A stretch of DNA of 41,424 bases, from positions 896 to 42,319 of the forward strand of contig DYFM01000011.1 in assembly GCA_020725175.1 (NCBI GenBank). The letters run 5' to 3'. Under the pieces are notes generated by a model that had not been told where the DNA came from, ran no database searches, and saw only the letters and a list, made by a program, of their open reading frames with translations. Position numbers and translations under genes: made by a program. Source of the DNA: Candidatus Paceibacter sp. Lineage in GTDB: Bacteria > Patescibacteriota > Patescibacteriia > Magasanikbacterales > UBA922. This document shows, one piece after another, positions 32,479 through 41,371 of the stretch (position 1 is the stretch's first letter; every line of letters begins with the position of its first letter).

Positions 32479-32529
32479 ACCATCTTATTGTACCATAAAG
32501 TCGGAACAAAAAAAATGATATTGCTATCA

Positions 32530-32586
32530 TCATGATGTTGTTGGCTCGCCGTCTTCCCCGTTGACGGCGAGCCTATCTCTGTTCAT
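32530..32586 (-). CDS. Micro-ORF of 18 residues coupled to the next
   Basis: The frame MNRDRLAVNGEDGEPTTS begins at an ATG that overlaps the stop of the 55-residue gene (ATGA). It is preceded by AAAGGAG at a good distance. Most of it lies in a perfect 11-bp hairpin (GGCTCGCCGTC / GACGGCGAGCC). It could be a real peptide, or the hairpin may be the functional part. No known family can be claimed for so short a frame. Confidence 0.35.
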   Translation of the reverse strand: MNRDRLAVNGEDGEPTTS

Positions 32587-32750
32587 GTTTTTTTCTCCTT
32601 TCCTGGTCGCACCGGCCCAGCGGCCAGTGCGAGAAGTTTTTGCCTCGCCCGTCGCTTCGCAGCGATGGGCAGGAGAACTGGCGCAGCGGCCACGATCGCG
32701 GCCGCCAACGCCAGGTTCCACGCCCTTTTCAGGGCGCTCTTGCCAACCAT
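32583..32750 (-). CDS. Small hydrophobic-cationic protein, 55 residues, GC-rich
   Basis: The peptide starts MVGKSALKRAWNLALAAAIV and continues with AAAPVLLPIAAKRRARQKLL and a Lys-rich end. It has one Ala-rich membrane-active helix with basic flanks. AAGGAGGT lies five bases before the ATG, the strongest Shine-Dalgarno sequence in the window. The gene is clearly richer in GC than everything around it, which suggests transfer. Its form is like small toxins, holin-like peptides or bacteriocins, but no identity is proven. Confidence 0.55.
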   Translation of the reverse strand: MVGKSALKRAWNLALAAAIVAAAPVLLPIAAKRRARQKLLALAAGPVRPGKEKKT

Positions 32751-32863
32751 ACTCACCTCCTTGGTGTAGGTTGACATTCTTCCTATATCATATATTTTAG
32801 AAAAATACCACTGTACGTTATTGTTCAGTAAAAAAAGCACACCACTATCTATTTCCCTCATGT

Positions 32864-33664
32864 ATGCAACAAGCCCCGAACAAGCTACCTCAAATAACAG
32901 CCGGCTACCTCCTCATTGATAAACCAACTGACTGGACCTCACATGATGTGGTTGCGTATATTCGCAAGCTCGTTCGTGAGTACTTCAAGAAAAATCCATC
33001 TACCACCAAAACAAAAAACATCCGCGTAGGACATGCAGGCACTCTTGATCCATTCGCAACTGGTCTGTTAATTGTCGGAGTCGGAAGAGAAGCCACCAAA
33101 CACATCGATCAATTCAAAAATCTCAACAAAACCTATCTCGCCACCATTCATCTCGGTGCAACTTCAGACACCTATGACAGAACCGGCAACATTCGCAAGT
33201 CAGAACAACTTTTATCAAAAAACACTGAGCAATGTAGCAATAAAACAATACAACAATATAACAACCCATCAATTCCAACTACTGAAAAAATCAAAACAAC
33301 CCTCACCTCATTCCTCGGTCCCCAGCTCCAAATTCCACCCATGTTTTCCGCCAAAAAAGTACAAGGACAAAAGCTGTATGACTTAGCACGAAAAGGGATT
33401 GAAGTGGAGAGAAAACCTGCGAGTGTTCATATATATTCTATTGATTTGCACACCTACGACTTCCCCTCTCTCACTATAGAGGTCACCTGCTCCACCGGAA
33501 CCTATATCCGCAGCCTTGTCCATGACATCGGCCAAACACTCGGTACCGGAGCTTACTGTGAAACACTTCGCCGCACGGCTATTGGACCATACGATGTAAG
33601 TCAAGCTATCGCTCCAACGACTCTTTCTTCTTCAGATTGGCACCGTCGTCTGTTTTCGCTGTAA
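32864..33664 (+). CDS. truB: tRNA pseudouridine-55 synthase
   Basis: This enzyme makes pseudouridine 55 in the T-loop of tRNAs. It is 266 residues. The catalytic Asp62 is in [32 protein letters not shown] and [19 protein letters not shown] are also typical. Residues about 109-133 ([20 protein letters not shown] and following) are longer than in other TruB proteins. They are encoded by iterated words. The insert lies in a loop between conserved parts, so activity is probably kept. Confidence 0.95.
   Translation: MQQAPNKLPQITAGYLLIDKPTDWTSHDVVAYIRKLVREYFKKNPSTTKTKNIRVGHAGTLDPFATGLLIVGVGREATKHIDQFKNLNKTYLATIHLGATSDTYDRTGNIRKSEQLLSKNTEQCSNKTIQQYNNPSIPTTEKIKTTLTSFLGPQLQIPPMFSAKKVQGQKLYDLARKGIEVERKPASVHIYSIDLHTYDFPSLTIEVTCSTGTYIRSLVHDIGQTLGTGAYCETLRRTAIGPYDVSQAIAPTTLSSSDWHRRLFSL
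33200..33285. repeat. Iterated words inside truB
   Basis: GCAATGTAGCAATAAAACAA and TACAACAATATAACAACCCA are read in frame. The vocabulary equals that of the array between atpB and atpE (6510-6546). Confidence 0.65.
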
Positions 33665-33699
33665 AATAACCTACTACACGCAAACGAGTTGAGAAAGAG

Positions 33700-33860
33700 A
33701 AAACTGTTAAAGTCGGTAAGCAGATTAGGCAGAGTAAGCTAATAAGCATTGTAATTTTCACACTATAACAAAATACAATACTTACTCTGCTTAGTCTGCT
33801 TACTCTGCTTAGTCTGCTTACTCTACTTATTCTGCCTACCCTGCTTACTCCGCTTATCCA
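33700..33860. repeat. Iterated-word array with inverted partner upstream of rny
   Basis: GTAAGCAGATTAGGCAGAGTAAGC-like words (33717-33743) precede an AT-rich middle. The complement TACTCTGCTTAGTCTGCTTAC-like words then repeat eight times (33782-33853). It is the largest such array in the window. Confidence 0.8.
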
Positions 33861-33862
33861 CA
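33854..33862 (+). promoter_or_regulatory. DnaA-box-like 9-mer TTATCCACA
   Basis: Exact match to the high-affinity DnaA box, at the end of the array upstream of the rny promoter. Confidence 0.4.
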
Positions 33863-33903
33863 GCCTCAGAAAAACGAACCGAACAAACAACAAAAGCATG
33901 CAA

Positions 33904-33932
33904 TTGACAGTTCTCTCTTTTTCTGCTATCCT
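33904..33932 (+). promoter_or_regulatory. Predicted promoter of rny
   Basis: TTGACA (33904-33909), a 17-base spacer and TATCCT (33927-33932). The leader is long (about 215 bases) and contains a 23-codon frame (34002-34073, MKKTLKISQISIFSSSLAAH and on) without a Shine-Dalgarno sequence, possibly a leader ORF. Confidence 0.65.
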
Positions 33933-34154
33933 ACCGGCATTCTTATGTATTGTTATTGCGATTGAAGTGAGTAGTAATAAGTTGATCGACACGACACCTA
34001 TATGAAGAAAACTCTGAAAATCTCTCAAATAAGCATTTTTTCTTCTTCTCTAGCAGCACATTCTGCTCGATAAGCTGTTCGGACAAGCGAACCGCTACGT
34101 TTTTCGTGTCTCCACTTCCCTGCTTCCATCAGTCGTGATACTGATTGTTTTTGT

Positions 34155-35681
34155 ATGTCTCCATTTATTAGCATTCTTATCGCGCTGGTCGGAATCGCTA
34201 TTGGTATCGCTGCGGGATATTTTCTCCGCAAGCAAATCGCCAAAGCCCGTGCCAATACCGTAGAAATAGAAGCGGAAAAAAAGTTGGCAGAAGCCAAACA
34301 TAAAGAGCAACAACTATTGCTTGAAGCCAAAGAAAAAGCGCTCAAACTCATTGAGGAAGCAAAACTTGAGGAAAAAAAACAAAAGGAAGAGCTGGAACGT
34401 TCCAAAGCTCGTCTTGAACAACGGGAAGAATTGGTGAATAAACAACTACTTGAGTTTGAGGATCGAAAAAACAAACTGCAACAAAAAGTAGATGAGATTA
34501 CTCAGATCAAAGACAAGATTGACGCCAAACACACTGAGGCCATGAACAAGTTGCAGGAAATCTCTCGCTATACTCCGGACCAAGCTAAAGAAGTACTATT
34601 CAAAAAAATTGAAGAAGAATCTCAAAAAGATCTCATGGATCGAATTTTGAAGTTTGATAATGCCAACCGACAACAATTGGAAGAAAAAGCCCAAGATATC
34701 ATGGTTTGCTGCATGCAACGTACCGCTGCCAACCATGCTGCTGAAACCACCTCAAGCGCAGTCCAAATTCCAAGCGAAGACATGAAAGGACGCATTATCG
34801 GTAAAGAGGGCCGCAATATCAAAACCATTGAAAAAATGACCGGCTGTGAACTCATTATCGATGAAACACCGGATCTCATTCTTGTCTCAAGTTTCTCTCC
34901 AATTAGACGCCGCGTTTGTGTTTTGGCTCTCGAAAAATTGATCAAAGATGGACGTATTCAGCCAGCCAAAATTGAAGAATATATTGAAGAAGCCAAAAAA
35001 GAACTCGCGATTGATATTCAAAAAACCGGCGAAGAAGCACTTCATAAAATGGGAGTAATTGGCGTAGATCCAAAACTAGCGTCAATCGTCGGACGGCTAA
35101 AGTACCGTACCAGTTATGGTCAAAACGTACTAAACCATTGTCTTGAGGTTGGATATCTTGCTGGTCTTATGGCGGAAGAAGTTGGGATGAATCCTGCCCA
35201 TGCTCGAAAAGCCGGCTTCTTCCATGATATCGGAAAAGCAGTGGATCACGAAACCCAAGGAACCCATACCGAAATTGGGTACACCATTTTGAAGAAATTC
35301 AATATGGATGAAGATACTTGCCAAGTTGCCCTTACTCATCATGATACAAACCCACCACTGCTGATTACCAAACTTTGCATGGCGGCCGATGCCATTTCAG
35401 CAAGTCGAGTTGGGGCAAGAAGAGACAGTTTCGAACAATATGTTTCTCGACTCGAGGATTTGGAAAAGACTGCCAAAGATTTTCCGGGTGTAGATAAAGT
35501 CTACGCAATCCAAGCCGGCCGAGAAATTCGCGTCTTTGTAAATCCAAATGAAACTGATGATTACCAGTCATACAATTTGGCCAAAGACATTGCTCGCCGC
35601 ATTGAAGCCGAACTTCAATATCCGGGCGAAATTAAAGTGAATGTGATACGGGAGAAGCGGGTGATAGAATATGCGCGTTAG
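34155..35681 (+). CDS. rny: Ribonuclease Y
   Basis: This is a membrane-anchored endoribonuclease that starts mRNA decay. It is 508 residues, normal length. An N-terminal membrane helix (about 3-22) leads to a long coiled coil (about 30-190, rich in Glu, Lys, Gln). A KH domain follows (GRIIGKEGRNIKTIEKMTG), then an HD domain with HCLEVGYLAG and FFHDIGKAVDHE. It has its own promoter and terminator, so it is a single-gene unit. The long leader suggests post-transcriptional control, which is inference. Confidence 0.96.
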   Translation: MSPFISILIALVGIAIGIAAGYFLRKQIAKARANTVEIEAEKKLAEAKHKEQQLLLEAKEKALKLIEEAKLEEKKQKEELERSKARLEQREELVNKQLLEFEDRKNKLQQKVDEITQIKDKIDAKHTEAMNKLQEISRYTPDQAKEVLFKKIEEESQKDLMDRILKFDNANRQQLEEKAQDIMVCCMQRTAANHAAETTSSAVQIPSEDMKGRIIGKEGRNIKTIEKMTGCELIIDETPDLILVSSFSPIRRRVCVLALEKLIKDGRIQPAKIEEYIEEAKKELAIDIQKTGEEALHKMGVIGVDPKLASIVGRLKYRTSYGQNVLNHCLEVGYLAGLMAEEVGMNPAHARKAGFFHDIGKAVDHETQGTHTEIGYTILKKFNMDEDTCQVALTHHDTNPPLLITKLCMAADAISASRVGARRDSFEQYVSRLEDLEKTAKDFPGVDKVYAIQAGREIRVFVNPNETDDYQSYNLAKDIARRIEAELQYPGEIKVNVIREKRVIEYAR

Positions 35682-35705
35682 TGCATAAAAAAAGTTATTT
35701 ATAAC

Positions 35706-35737
35706 AAAAAAGCTCTGCCAGATGGCGGGGCTTTTTA
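35706..35737 (+). terminator. Intrinsic terminator of rny
   Basis: The stem AGCTCTGCC / GGCGGGGCT (9 bp with G-U pairs on the plus strand) is flanked by A and T runs. Confidence 0.75.
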
Positions 35738-35880
35738 GTCTAAAGTCATAAGTCTTACGTCTTGAACTGAGTATAGTGCTGTAATGACTGTATTTTGAAC
35801 TGGGGTATATGAATTATAAGTAATCATCTCAACACATGAATTTAGACTTGAGACTTCTGACTTTAGACTTTAGACTTTTC
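35738..35880. repeat. Iterated words with inverted partner upstream of the HU gene
   Basis: AGTCTAAAGTCATAAGTCTTACGTCTTGAACT (35737-35768) faces TTTAGACTTGAGACTTCTGACTTTAGACTTTAGAC (35841-35876). A stem over about 70 bases is possible. Confidence 0.7.
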
Positions 35881-35887
35881 AAACAAC

Positions 35888-35896
35888 TGTGGATAA
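35888..35896 (-). promoter_or_regulatory. DnaA-box-like 9-mer TTATCCACA
   Basis: Exact DnaA-box match on the minus strand, 15 bases upstream of the HU promoter -35 box. Confidence 0.4.
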
Positions 35897-35910
35897 CAAA
35901 ATCCGCTCCA

Positions 35911-35939
35911 TTGACATAAATGTTTTAAATTGCTATACT
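35911..35939 (+). promoter_or_regulatory. Predicted sigma70 promoter of the HU gene
   Basis: TTGACA (35911-35916), a 17-base spacer and TATACT (35934-35939), near-perfect consensus. A second TATACT lies at 35945-35950. Confidence 0.8.
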
Positions 35940-35972
35940 TATGATATACTTTTGTTTTTAACATAGCAAAAT

Positions 35973-36272
35973 ATGAATACCCCACAGACCGTCAACAAGG
36001 CTCTTCTCGCGCAAAAAATCGCTGAGAAAGTAGGTGTTAGTAAAAAAGAAGCGGAAGATATGATTGCGGCGTTTGTTGATATTACGATCAACACATTGCA
36101 ATCTGGTGGTGAAGTTACCATTGCCGGTTTCGGTGCCTTTAGTGCCAAAACACGCGCTGGTCGTGTCGGTGTAAACCCTCAAAGTCCAACACAAAAAATC
36201 CAAATCCCACCGGTAACTGTACCAAAATTCAAAGCCGGAAAGAGTTTGAAAGACGCGTTGAAAAAGAAATAA
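35973..36272 (+). CDS. hup: HU-family DNA-binding protein
   Basis: This is a small nucleoid protein, 99 residues, that bends and compacts DNA as a dimer. The dimer core helix pair starts NKALLAQKIAEKVGVSKKEAED. GGEVTIAGFGAFSAKTRAGR leads to the DNA-binding arm, where the intercalating proline region reads VNPQSPTQKIQIPP. The C-terminal FKAGKSLKDALKKK is the standard end. It has a strong promoter and a bidirectional terminator shared with uvrA. HU versus IHF cannot be separated fully, but HU is likelier. Confidence 0.93.
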   Translation: MNTPQTVNKALLAQKIAEKVGVSKKEAEDMIAAFVDITINTLQSGGEVTIAGFGAFSAKTRAGRVGVNPQSPTQKIQIPPVTVPKFKAGKSLKDALKKK

Positions 36273-36292
36273 TTCCCAAAATCTAATCACAA

Positions 36293-36321
36293 AAAAGACG
36301 AGTGCAAATCACTCGTCTTTT
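36293..36321. terminator. Bidirectional terminator between the HU gene and uvrA
   Basis: Perfect 12-bp arms (36293-36304 and 36310-36321) with a CAAAT loop, A-rich before and T-rich after, between convergent genes. Confidence 0.85.
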
Positions 36322-36328
36322 GATTGTA

Positions 36329-39058
36329 TTAAACATACCGTTTCAAATACTGCCCCGTAAAACTCCTCCCCACCAGAGCAACCTGCTCCGGAGTACCAAC
36401 CGTAACCAACTCACCACCCTTATCACCGCCCTCCGGACCGAGATCGATAATCCAATCGGCACATTTGATCAAATCAAGATTATGCTCAATAATCATCACG
36501 GTATTTCCTTGAGAAACCAAACGCTGTAACACATCAATCAGTTTTCGCACATCATCATAATGAAGTCCGGTCGTTGGCTCGTCCAGTAAGTACAGCGTAC
36601 GAGTTGTATTTCGCTTTGAAAGCTCTTTACTCAGTTTAATGCGCTGTGCTTCCCCACCGGACAATGTGGTTGCAGACTGTCCCAAAGTCAAATAGTCGAG
36701 ACCAACTTCATGTAATATTTTCAACTTATCATGAATCGGTGGGATATCAAGAAAAAATTCTTCTGCAACATCGATCGTCATATCAAGCACATCAGCAATA
36801 CTTTTTCCATTATAATGCACCTGCAACGTCTCTTGATTAAATCGTTTTCCTTTACACACATCACAAACAATCTGGACACTTGGTAAAAAATGCATTTCAA
36901 TTTCCAACACTCCTCGGCCTTCACAATGTTCACAACGCCCTCCTGGTCGATTGAAACTAAACCGACCTTTTTTATATCCTCGAATTCTTGCTTCCGGTGT
37001 CGATGCAAATAAGTCTCGAATTGGATCGTACGCGCCCGTATACGTCGCCGGGTTACTGCGTGGCGTACGCCCAATTGGACTTTGATCAATTTCGATAATC
37101 TTATCAATGTATTCTAGGCCTGAAATACTTTTATGCGTACCGACTCTTTTGTCCATATGATGTAGTTTGTTGGCCACTGCTCGGTAGAGAATATCATGCA
37201 TGAGCGTAGATTTTCCGGAACCGGATACACCGGTCAAACAAACAAAGCGACGAAGTGGAATATCCACATCAACTTTTTTTAAATTATTTTCAGTTGCTCC
37301 TCTAACTTTAATTTTTGGAGTCGAACTATCCACTTTACGTCGCTTCTCCGGCACCTCAATCTTTTTTTCGCCCCGCAAATATTGCCCAGTGAGAGATTTT
37401 TTCGCGTCTCCCAACAACTCACAGTTTGAAAATTGAGTATTCATTTTTGAATATTGCTTGGAACTTGTATCTTGTGATTTGGAACTTAATAACAATTCTG
37501 TTGGCCCCGAATAGATTACCGCTCCTCCATGTCTCCCCGCCCCCGGACCAATATCCACTACCCAGTCACTTACTAAAATTGTATCTTCATCGTGTTCAAC
37601 AACAATAATGGTATTCCCAATGTCGCACAGATTCCGAAGTGTTTGCACCAGTCGATCATTGTCTCGTTGGTGCAATCCAATCGTTGGTTCATCAAGAACG
37701 TACATGGCACCTACCAGCTGTTGCCCTACTTGCGATGCCAACCGAATCCGTTGCGCCTCTCCACCGGACAGTGTTCCGGCCTTACGATTTAAAGAAAGAT
37801 AGTGTAACCCAACATTCAGCATAAACTTTAACCGATTGCCTACTTCCCGCAAAGCCGCTCCTGATATTTCTTGTTCAGAGGCTGAAACAGAAGAACTGAC
37901 CAAATGAAAAAACTCCACCGCATCGTTAATGGTAAGGTTGGTAATTTCCCAGATATTTTTTTCTAATATTTTTACAGAGAGGGCATTTTCATTAAGTCGT
38001 TTTCCTTCACATTTCGGACACACTTCTTCACTAAACAGTTCCTTGGTTCCCAATCCGGTACAAGCAGCACAATAGCCATACGGACTATTGAAACTAAACA
38101 ACCGCGGCTCAATCTCCGGAAAGCTATACCCATCTCGAGGACATGAATATTCGGTACTATATATCTGCTCTGTACCATCTTGATATATTATAGAGCATAA
38201 CCCATTTGACAACTCAACCGCCGTCTCAACCGCTTCAGCCAGCCGCTGCTCATTCTCTTTATCAAATTTCTCCAATAACTCTTTATTCAGTTTATTCGGC
38301 GCAGCCTCAGAGGCGGAGTCTGGTTCACTGTTCTTGGTCACCTGTTCCTTCAGCACAGGAATCCGATCCACTACTATCTCAATGGTATGTTTATAATTTT
38401 TCTTCAAAACAACCCTCTCTTTCAGACTCTTCATCTTTCCGTCCACACGCACCTCCATAAACCCCGCATTATACATATCATAGAGCATCTGATAATACTC
38501 CCCTTTTCGTCCTCGAACAACCGGCGCCAACACAACAATCTCATTTTCAACGACTCCACTGCTTTTTTGTTTTATTGCTTTTTTGTTTTCTAAAACAAGA
38601 GTGCTTTGTTCGTTATTCCTGGCCACTTGTTCCTTGAGAACCTGCTCAATCATCTGATCCGTCGTCATCTTTTCAATCTTTGTTCCACACACCGGACAGT
38701 ATGGTTTTCCGATTCGAGCAAAGAGAACACGTAAGTAATCGTAAATCTCGGTAATAGTTGCGACAGTAGAACGCGGATTGGCACTATGGGCTTTTTGATC
38801 AATGGAAATAGCCGGTGACAGACCTTCTATCTCGTCAACATCCGGTTTTTGCATCCCCCCCAAAAACTGCCGCGCGTAAGCAGACAAAGATTCAATATAC
38901 CGTCGCTGCCCCTCAGCAAAAATCGTATCAAACGCAAGACTAGACTTCCCTGATCCAGAAAGTCCGGTAAAGACAATCATTTTATTGCGTGGCAGCTCCA
39001 GTGAAATGTTTTTCAAATTGTGTTCCCGCGCACCTTTTATAATAATTTTTTCTTGCAT
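36329..39058 (-). CDS. uvrA: UvrA excinuclease subunit lacking the insertion domain
   Basis: This is the damage-sensing ATPase of nucleotide excision repair, 909 residues. It has two ABC modules: Walker [10 protein letters not shown] (about 32-40) and GVSGSGKST (second half), and signatures [12 protein letters not shown] and [12 protein letters not shown]. Zinc ligands are CPVC, CPRDG/CAAC, CPKC and CEHC/CDVC. Only about 14 residues separate CAAC (330-333) from CPKC (347-350), where E. coli has about 130, so the DNA-contacting insertion domain is missing. Three stretches (about 143-165, 237-255 and 545-565) look like added linkers made of iterated words. Confidence 0.96.
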   Translation of the reverse strand: MQEKIIIKGAREHNLKNISLELPRNKMIVFTGLSGSGKSSLAFDTIFAEGQRRYIESLSAYARQFLGGMQKPDVDEIEGLSPAISIDQKAHSANPRSTVATITEIYDYLRVLFARIGKPYCPVCGTKIEKMTTDQMIEQVLKEQVARNNEQSTLVLENKKAIKQKSSGVVENEIVVLAPVVRGRKGEYYQMLYDMYNAGFMEVRVDGKMKSLKERVVLKKNYKHTIEIVVDRIPVLKEQVTKNSEPDSASEAAPNKLNKELLEKFDKENEQRLAEAVETAVELSNGLCSIIYQDGTEQIYSTEYSCPRDGYSFPEIEPRLFSFNSPYGYCAACTGLGTKELFSEEVCPKCEGKRLNENALSVKILEKNIWEITNLTINDAVEFFHLVSSSVSASEQEISGAALREVGNRLKFMLNVGLHYLSLNRKAGTLSGGEAQRIRLASQVGQQLVGAMYVLDEPTIGLHQRDNDRLVQTLRNLCDIGNTIIVVEHDEDTILVSDWVVDIGPGAGRHGGAVIYSGPTELLLSSKSQDTSSKQYSKMNTQFSNCELLGDAKKSLTGQYLRGEKKIEVPEKRRKVDSSTPKIKVRGATENNLKKVDVDIPLRRFVCLTGVSGSGKSTLMHDILYRAVANKLHHMDKRVGTHKSISGLEYIDKIIEIDQSPIGRTPRSNPATYTGAYDPIRDLFASTPEARIRGYKKGRFSFNRPGGRCEHCEGRGVLEIEMHFLPSVQIVCDVCKGKRFNQETLQVHYNGKSIADVLDMTIDVAEEFFLDIPPIHDKLKILHEVGLDYLTLGQSATTLSGGEAQRIKLSKELSKRNTTRTLYLLDEPTTGLHYDDVRKLIDVLQRLVSQGNTVMIIEHNLDLIKCADWIIDLGPEGGDKGGELVTVGTPEQVALVGRSFTGQYLKRYV
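37424..37497. repeat. Iterated words inside uvrA (linker before the second ATPase module)
   Basis: Read on the minus strand AAGTTCCAAATCACAAGATA and CAAGTTCCAAGCAATATTCA are in frame and encode [20 protein letters not shown]. The segment is absent from E. coli UvrA at this position. Confidence 0.65.
38555..38640. repeat. Iterated words inside uvrA (UvrB-binding region)
   Basis: AAGGAACAAGTGGCCAGGAA, then GAAAACAAAAAAGCAATAAA are read in frame. A related stretch, AAGGAACAGGTGACCAAGAA, is at about 38330-38345. The words match those in metG and in the infB leader. Confidence 0.55.
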
Positions 39059-39454
39059 AGGTTATGATCCAAATCTACGGATATACTAATATTACTAATT
39101 GTCACATGATTTTTTGGTCCAAACATATTCGTGGATTCGGATATTTGTAGATTTGGAAGATACTACAACACACCCCTATCCTGGGGCATGCTATGAGGTA
39201 TAAAACTAATGGTATTGTAGCGATAGAACACGTTTGAGTCAATATAGGGAAAATTTTTATCATTTACCTAAAGGAGAAAAAACACTTTCCTTGTTTCACC
39301 GTCGCATTACTCTGTTTTATTTATGTATAAGTAGTATCTTTATGTTGATAAAGTTGTGTATAAGTGTATTTTTTTCAATGTATTCAATATAAAATATTGC
39401 CAAGACTAGAAAAAAATGATATGGTATCCCTGTTAATTAGTTATCCACAACCCT
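39059..39454. other. Intergenic region between uvrA and the SlyD-like gene
   Basis: This 396-base gap holds no gene. CCAAATCTA (about 39068) and TAGATTTGG (about 39149) form an inverted pair, with CGTGGATTCGG-type words between, another member of the iterated-word class. Several weak -10-like boxes (for example TATAAA near 39388) lie ahead of the plus-strand gene, but I cannot choose one. Confidence 0.5.
39441..39449 (+). promoter_or_regulatory. DnaA-box-like 9-mer TTATCCACA
   Basis: Exact match six bases before the start codon of the SlyD-like gene, overlapping the ribosome-binding area. Confidence 0.4.
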
Positions 39455-39883
39455 ATGTCATATCCGCAAGATGGAAATACCGTCAAAATACATTACACCG
39501 GCCGACTTGATGACGGAACAGTCTTTGATTCTTCCGAGGGTCGCGATCCGTTGCAATTTACTCTTGGAGCGGGACAAGTCATTGTGGGCTTTGAAGATGC
39601 AGTGTCCGGTTTGAAAGTAGGAGAAAAAACCACGGCGCATATTCCGGCTGAAAAAGCCTATGGACCCAAACGAGACGACATGGTTATTTTGGTAAAACAC
39701 TCCCAGTTTCCACCTGACCTAACTCCGGAGGTTGGTATGAAGCTACAAATTCCTCATCCGGAAGGATACGCAATTCCGGTAACAGTAGTCCAGATTAGAG
39801 AAGAAGGAGTAACACTTGACGCAAACCATGAGTTGGCTGGAAAAGATCTGATCTTTGACATCGAGCTAGTCTCAGTGGAATAA
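39455..39883 (+). CDS. FKBP-type peptidyl-prolyl isomerase (SlyD-like)
   Basis: This 142-residue protein catalyses proline isomerisation and probably acts as a chaperone. The FKBP half-domain starts NTVKIHYTGRLDDGTVFDSS, followed by DPLQFTLGAGQVIVGFEDAV and IPAEKAYG. The insert-in-flap domain typical of SlyD spans about residues 70-120. It lacks the His-rich metal-binding tail of E. coli SlyD. There is no signal peptide, so it is cytoplasmic. The start follows a TTATCCACA word. Confidence 0.92.
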   Translation: MSYPQDGNTVKIHYTGRLDDGTVFDSSEGRDPLQFTLGAGQVIVGFEDAVSGLKVGEKTTAHIPAEKAYGPKRDDMVILVKHSQFPPDLTPEVGMKLQIPHPEGYAIPVTVVQIREEGVTLDANHELAGKDLIFDIELVSVE

Positions 39884-39957
39884 GTACCAACCTAAACATC
39901 ACAGACATAAGTGGTGAACTGTTTTTCGTTCCAGTACATTTTCTAACTATTTTTTCT

Positions 39958-40419
39958 ATGAAATTATCCGCAATCCTCCTTCCTGTCGCAGTCATTATCC
40001 TCCTCGGTGCCGGATGTACCGGTACCACCCCTTCTGACACTACTACCAAGCCTGCCACCAATAATGAAACACAACCGCCAAGTAACAATACAGACGAAAC
40101 AACTAGCCCAACCGCTTCTCTCCCTCCAGCACCGGAAAACGGTATTGAAGCTACCGCTGAACCATTAGGAGAAGGAACTGTCCGAGTAGCGTTTGGTGTC
40201 GCGGAAGAACTACAACAAAAAGACAATACATATCGACTAATTCTTGACCGAGAAGCAAATCCGGAGTTCCCAGGTATAAACTGGTACGAACTATGGGCGC
40301 CCCATCAAGAAAAAGTCTGGACCAATCTTCCGTCCGGTGAATATCATATCCGAGTCTGCTTGGTAGAAAATGATATCTGTTCAGTCTACAGTAATGACGT
40401 GGCAGTTACCATTGAGTAA
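39958..40419 (+). CDS. Predicted lipoprotein, 153 residues
   Basis: A signal sequence ends in a lipobox (LGAGC, Cys at about residue 20). A low-complexity Thr/Asn/Pro/Ser linker follows (about 21-58), then a compact beta-rich domain ending SGEYHIRVCLVENDICSVYS, similar in layout to fibronectin type III-like or Ig-like domains. It contains two cysteines that could form a disulfide. The function is unknown. It is the second gene after the SlyD-like gene and is followed by a strong terminator. Confidence 0.75.
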   Translation: MKLSAILLPVAVIILLGAGCTGTTPSDTTTKPATNNETQPPSNNTDETTSPTASLPPAPENGIEATAEPLGEGTVRVAFGVAEELQQKDNTYRLILDREANPEFPGINWYELWAPHQEKVWTNLPSGEYHIRVCLVENDICSVYSNDVAVTIE

Positions 40420-40431
40420 TAGTACAAGGAC

Positions 40432-40470
40432 AAAAAAACAGACCCGGTAAACACCAAGTCTGTTTTTTTT
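40432..40470 (+). terminator. Intrinsic terminator after the lipoprotein gene
   Basis: Twelve-bp arms (40432-40443 and 40458-40469) are followed by a T-run. Confidence 0.85.
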
Positions 40471-40744
40471 GTTACAGAATTTCCTAAAACCCCTCTCCTC
40501 ACTCTTTATTTGGTTATATCAACCCCCCAACCTAGGCGGACAAATTAAATAAAAAATCCACTTCGGGGGGATTTATTTCGATATATACACAACCTACTAC
40601 TAAAGTACTTATATGCGAAGGTTAAAGTTTCATTATTTCTCTATTTTTTTATTTCGTTATTTCGTTATTTCGTTATTTCCTCGACCCAGACGAGTCCGCC
40701 TTGCCTGCTCGCCCAGGGTGGGGGCGGAGCTATTTCATCAATTT
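40471..40744. other. Intergenic region with hairpin and tandem words
   Basis: No gene is seen. AAATCC / GGATTT around a C/G-rich loop (about 40554-40574) makes a second terminator-like hairpin. TTTCGTTA repeats three to four times at 40652-40678. A GC-rich stretch (GTCCGCCTTGCCTGC onwards, 40693-40730) shares the word AAGGCGGAC with 30990-31000. Confidence 0.5.
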
Positions 40745-41371
40745 TCAGTACACCGGCTTCGTCACCTCCACCTGCCACCACCCTTTTACTCTCGCCAATG
40801 TTTCTCGAATCCACATCGTTCGAATAGTACCCACAAGTCCATACGGTCCAACATCTGCCGGATAACCAACAGCATCTATACCAAAGGTATTACAGAAATA
40901 CAAAATTCTATATAAGTGAAATCGCTGTGAAACAACGATTGCTTCATTGATATCAAACTGGTGCTTCGCTCGATAACAACTTCGATACGTATTGTATCCA
41001 TGCGGATCAATTTCCACATCTTCATCCGGCACTCCAGCAGCTACCACCGCATCATACATCGCGTCCACCTCATTGAATCGCCACGCCCCATCATCACCAG
41101 TCATAAGTAATCTTTTCACTTTCCCCTCTTGATATAGTTTTACCCCTGCCTGTACCCGATCAAATTGCATATCACTCATGGTTCCATCTTCCTTCATACC
41201 ACCGCCAAATACAATCGCCACCGGTTTTTTCTCTAGAGATGCCATATCAGTCTCAATCCGATCGCGCCAACTCAAAATCGTGAAATTACTGTAGCCAACA
41301 AGTAACATCCCAAGAACAGCAAATTCCAAAACAAGAGAGAAGAATAAAACACGTTTATTTAGAGAAAACAT
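40745..41371 (-). CDS. SanA/YdcF-like (DUF218) envelope protein
   Basis: This 208-residue protein has an N-terminal membrane anchor (about residues 7-28) and an external Rossmann-like DUF218 domain. Typical parts are AIVFGGGMKEDGTMSD, RVQAGVKLYQEGKVKRLLMTG, EIDPHGYNTYRSCYRA and AIVVSQRFHLYRILY. Relatives (SanA, ElyC, YdcF) affect envelope permeability and peptidoglycan assembly; the reaction is not known. It is the only gene at this end of the window, pointing away from the edge. Confidence 0.87.
   Translation of the reverse strand: MFSLNKRVLFFSLVLEFAVLGMLLVGYSNFTILSWRDRIETDMASLEKKPVAIVFGGGMKEDGTMSDMQFDRVQAGVKLYQEGKVKRLLMTGDDGAWRFNEVDAMYDAVVAAGVPDEDVEIDPHGYNTYRSCYRAKHQFDINEAIVVSQRFHLYRILYFCNTFGIDAVGYPADVGPYGLVGTIRTMWIRETLARVKGWWQVEVTKPVY

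Noticed and set aside
33606-34028. Minus-strand 140-residue protein upstream of rny
   Set aside because: Its middle (repeated SRVSR-like units) is translated iterated-word sequence, and it overlaps the rny promoter and the end of truB.
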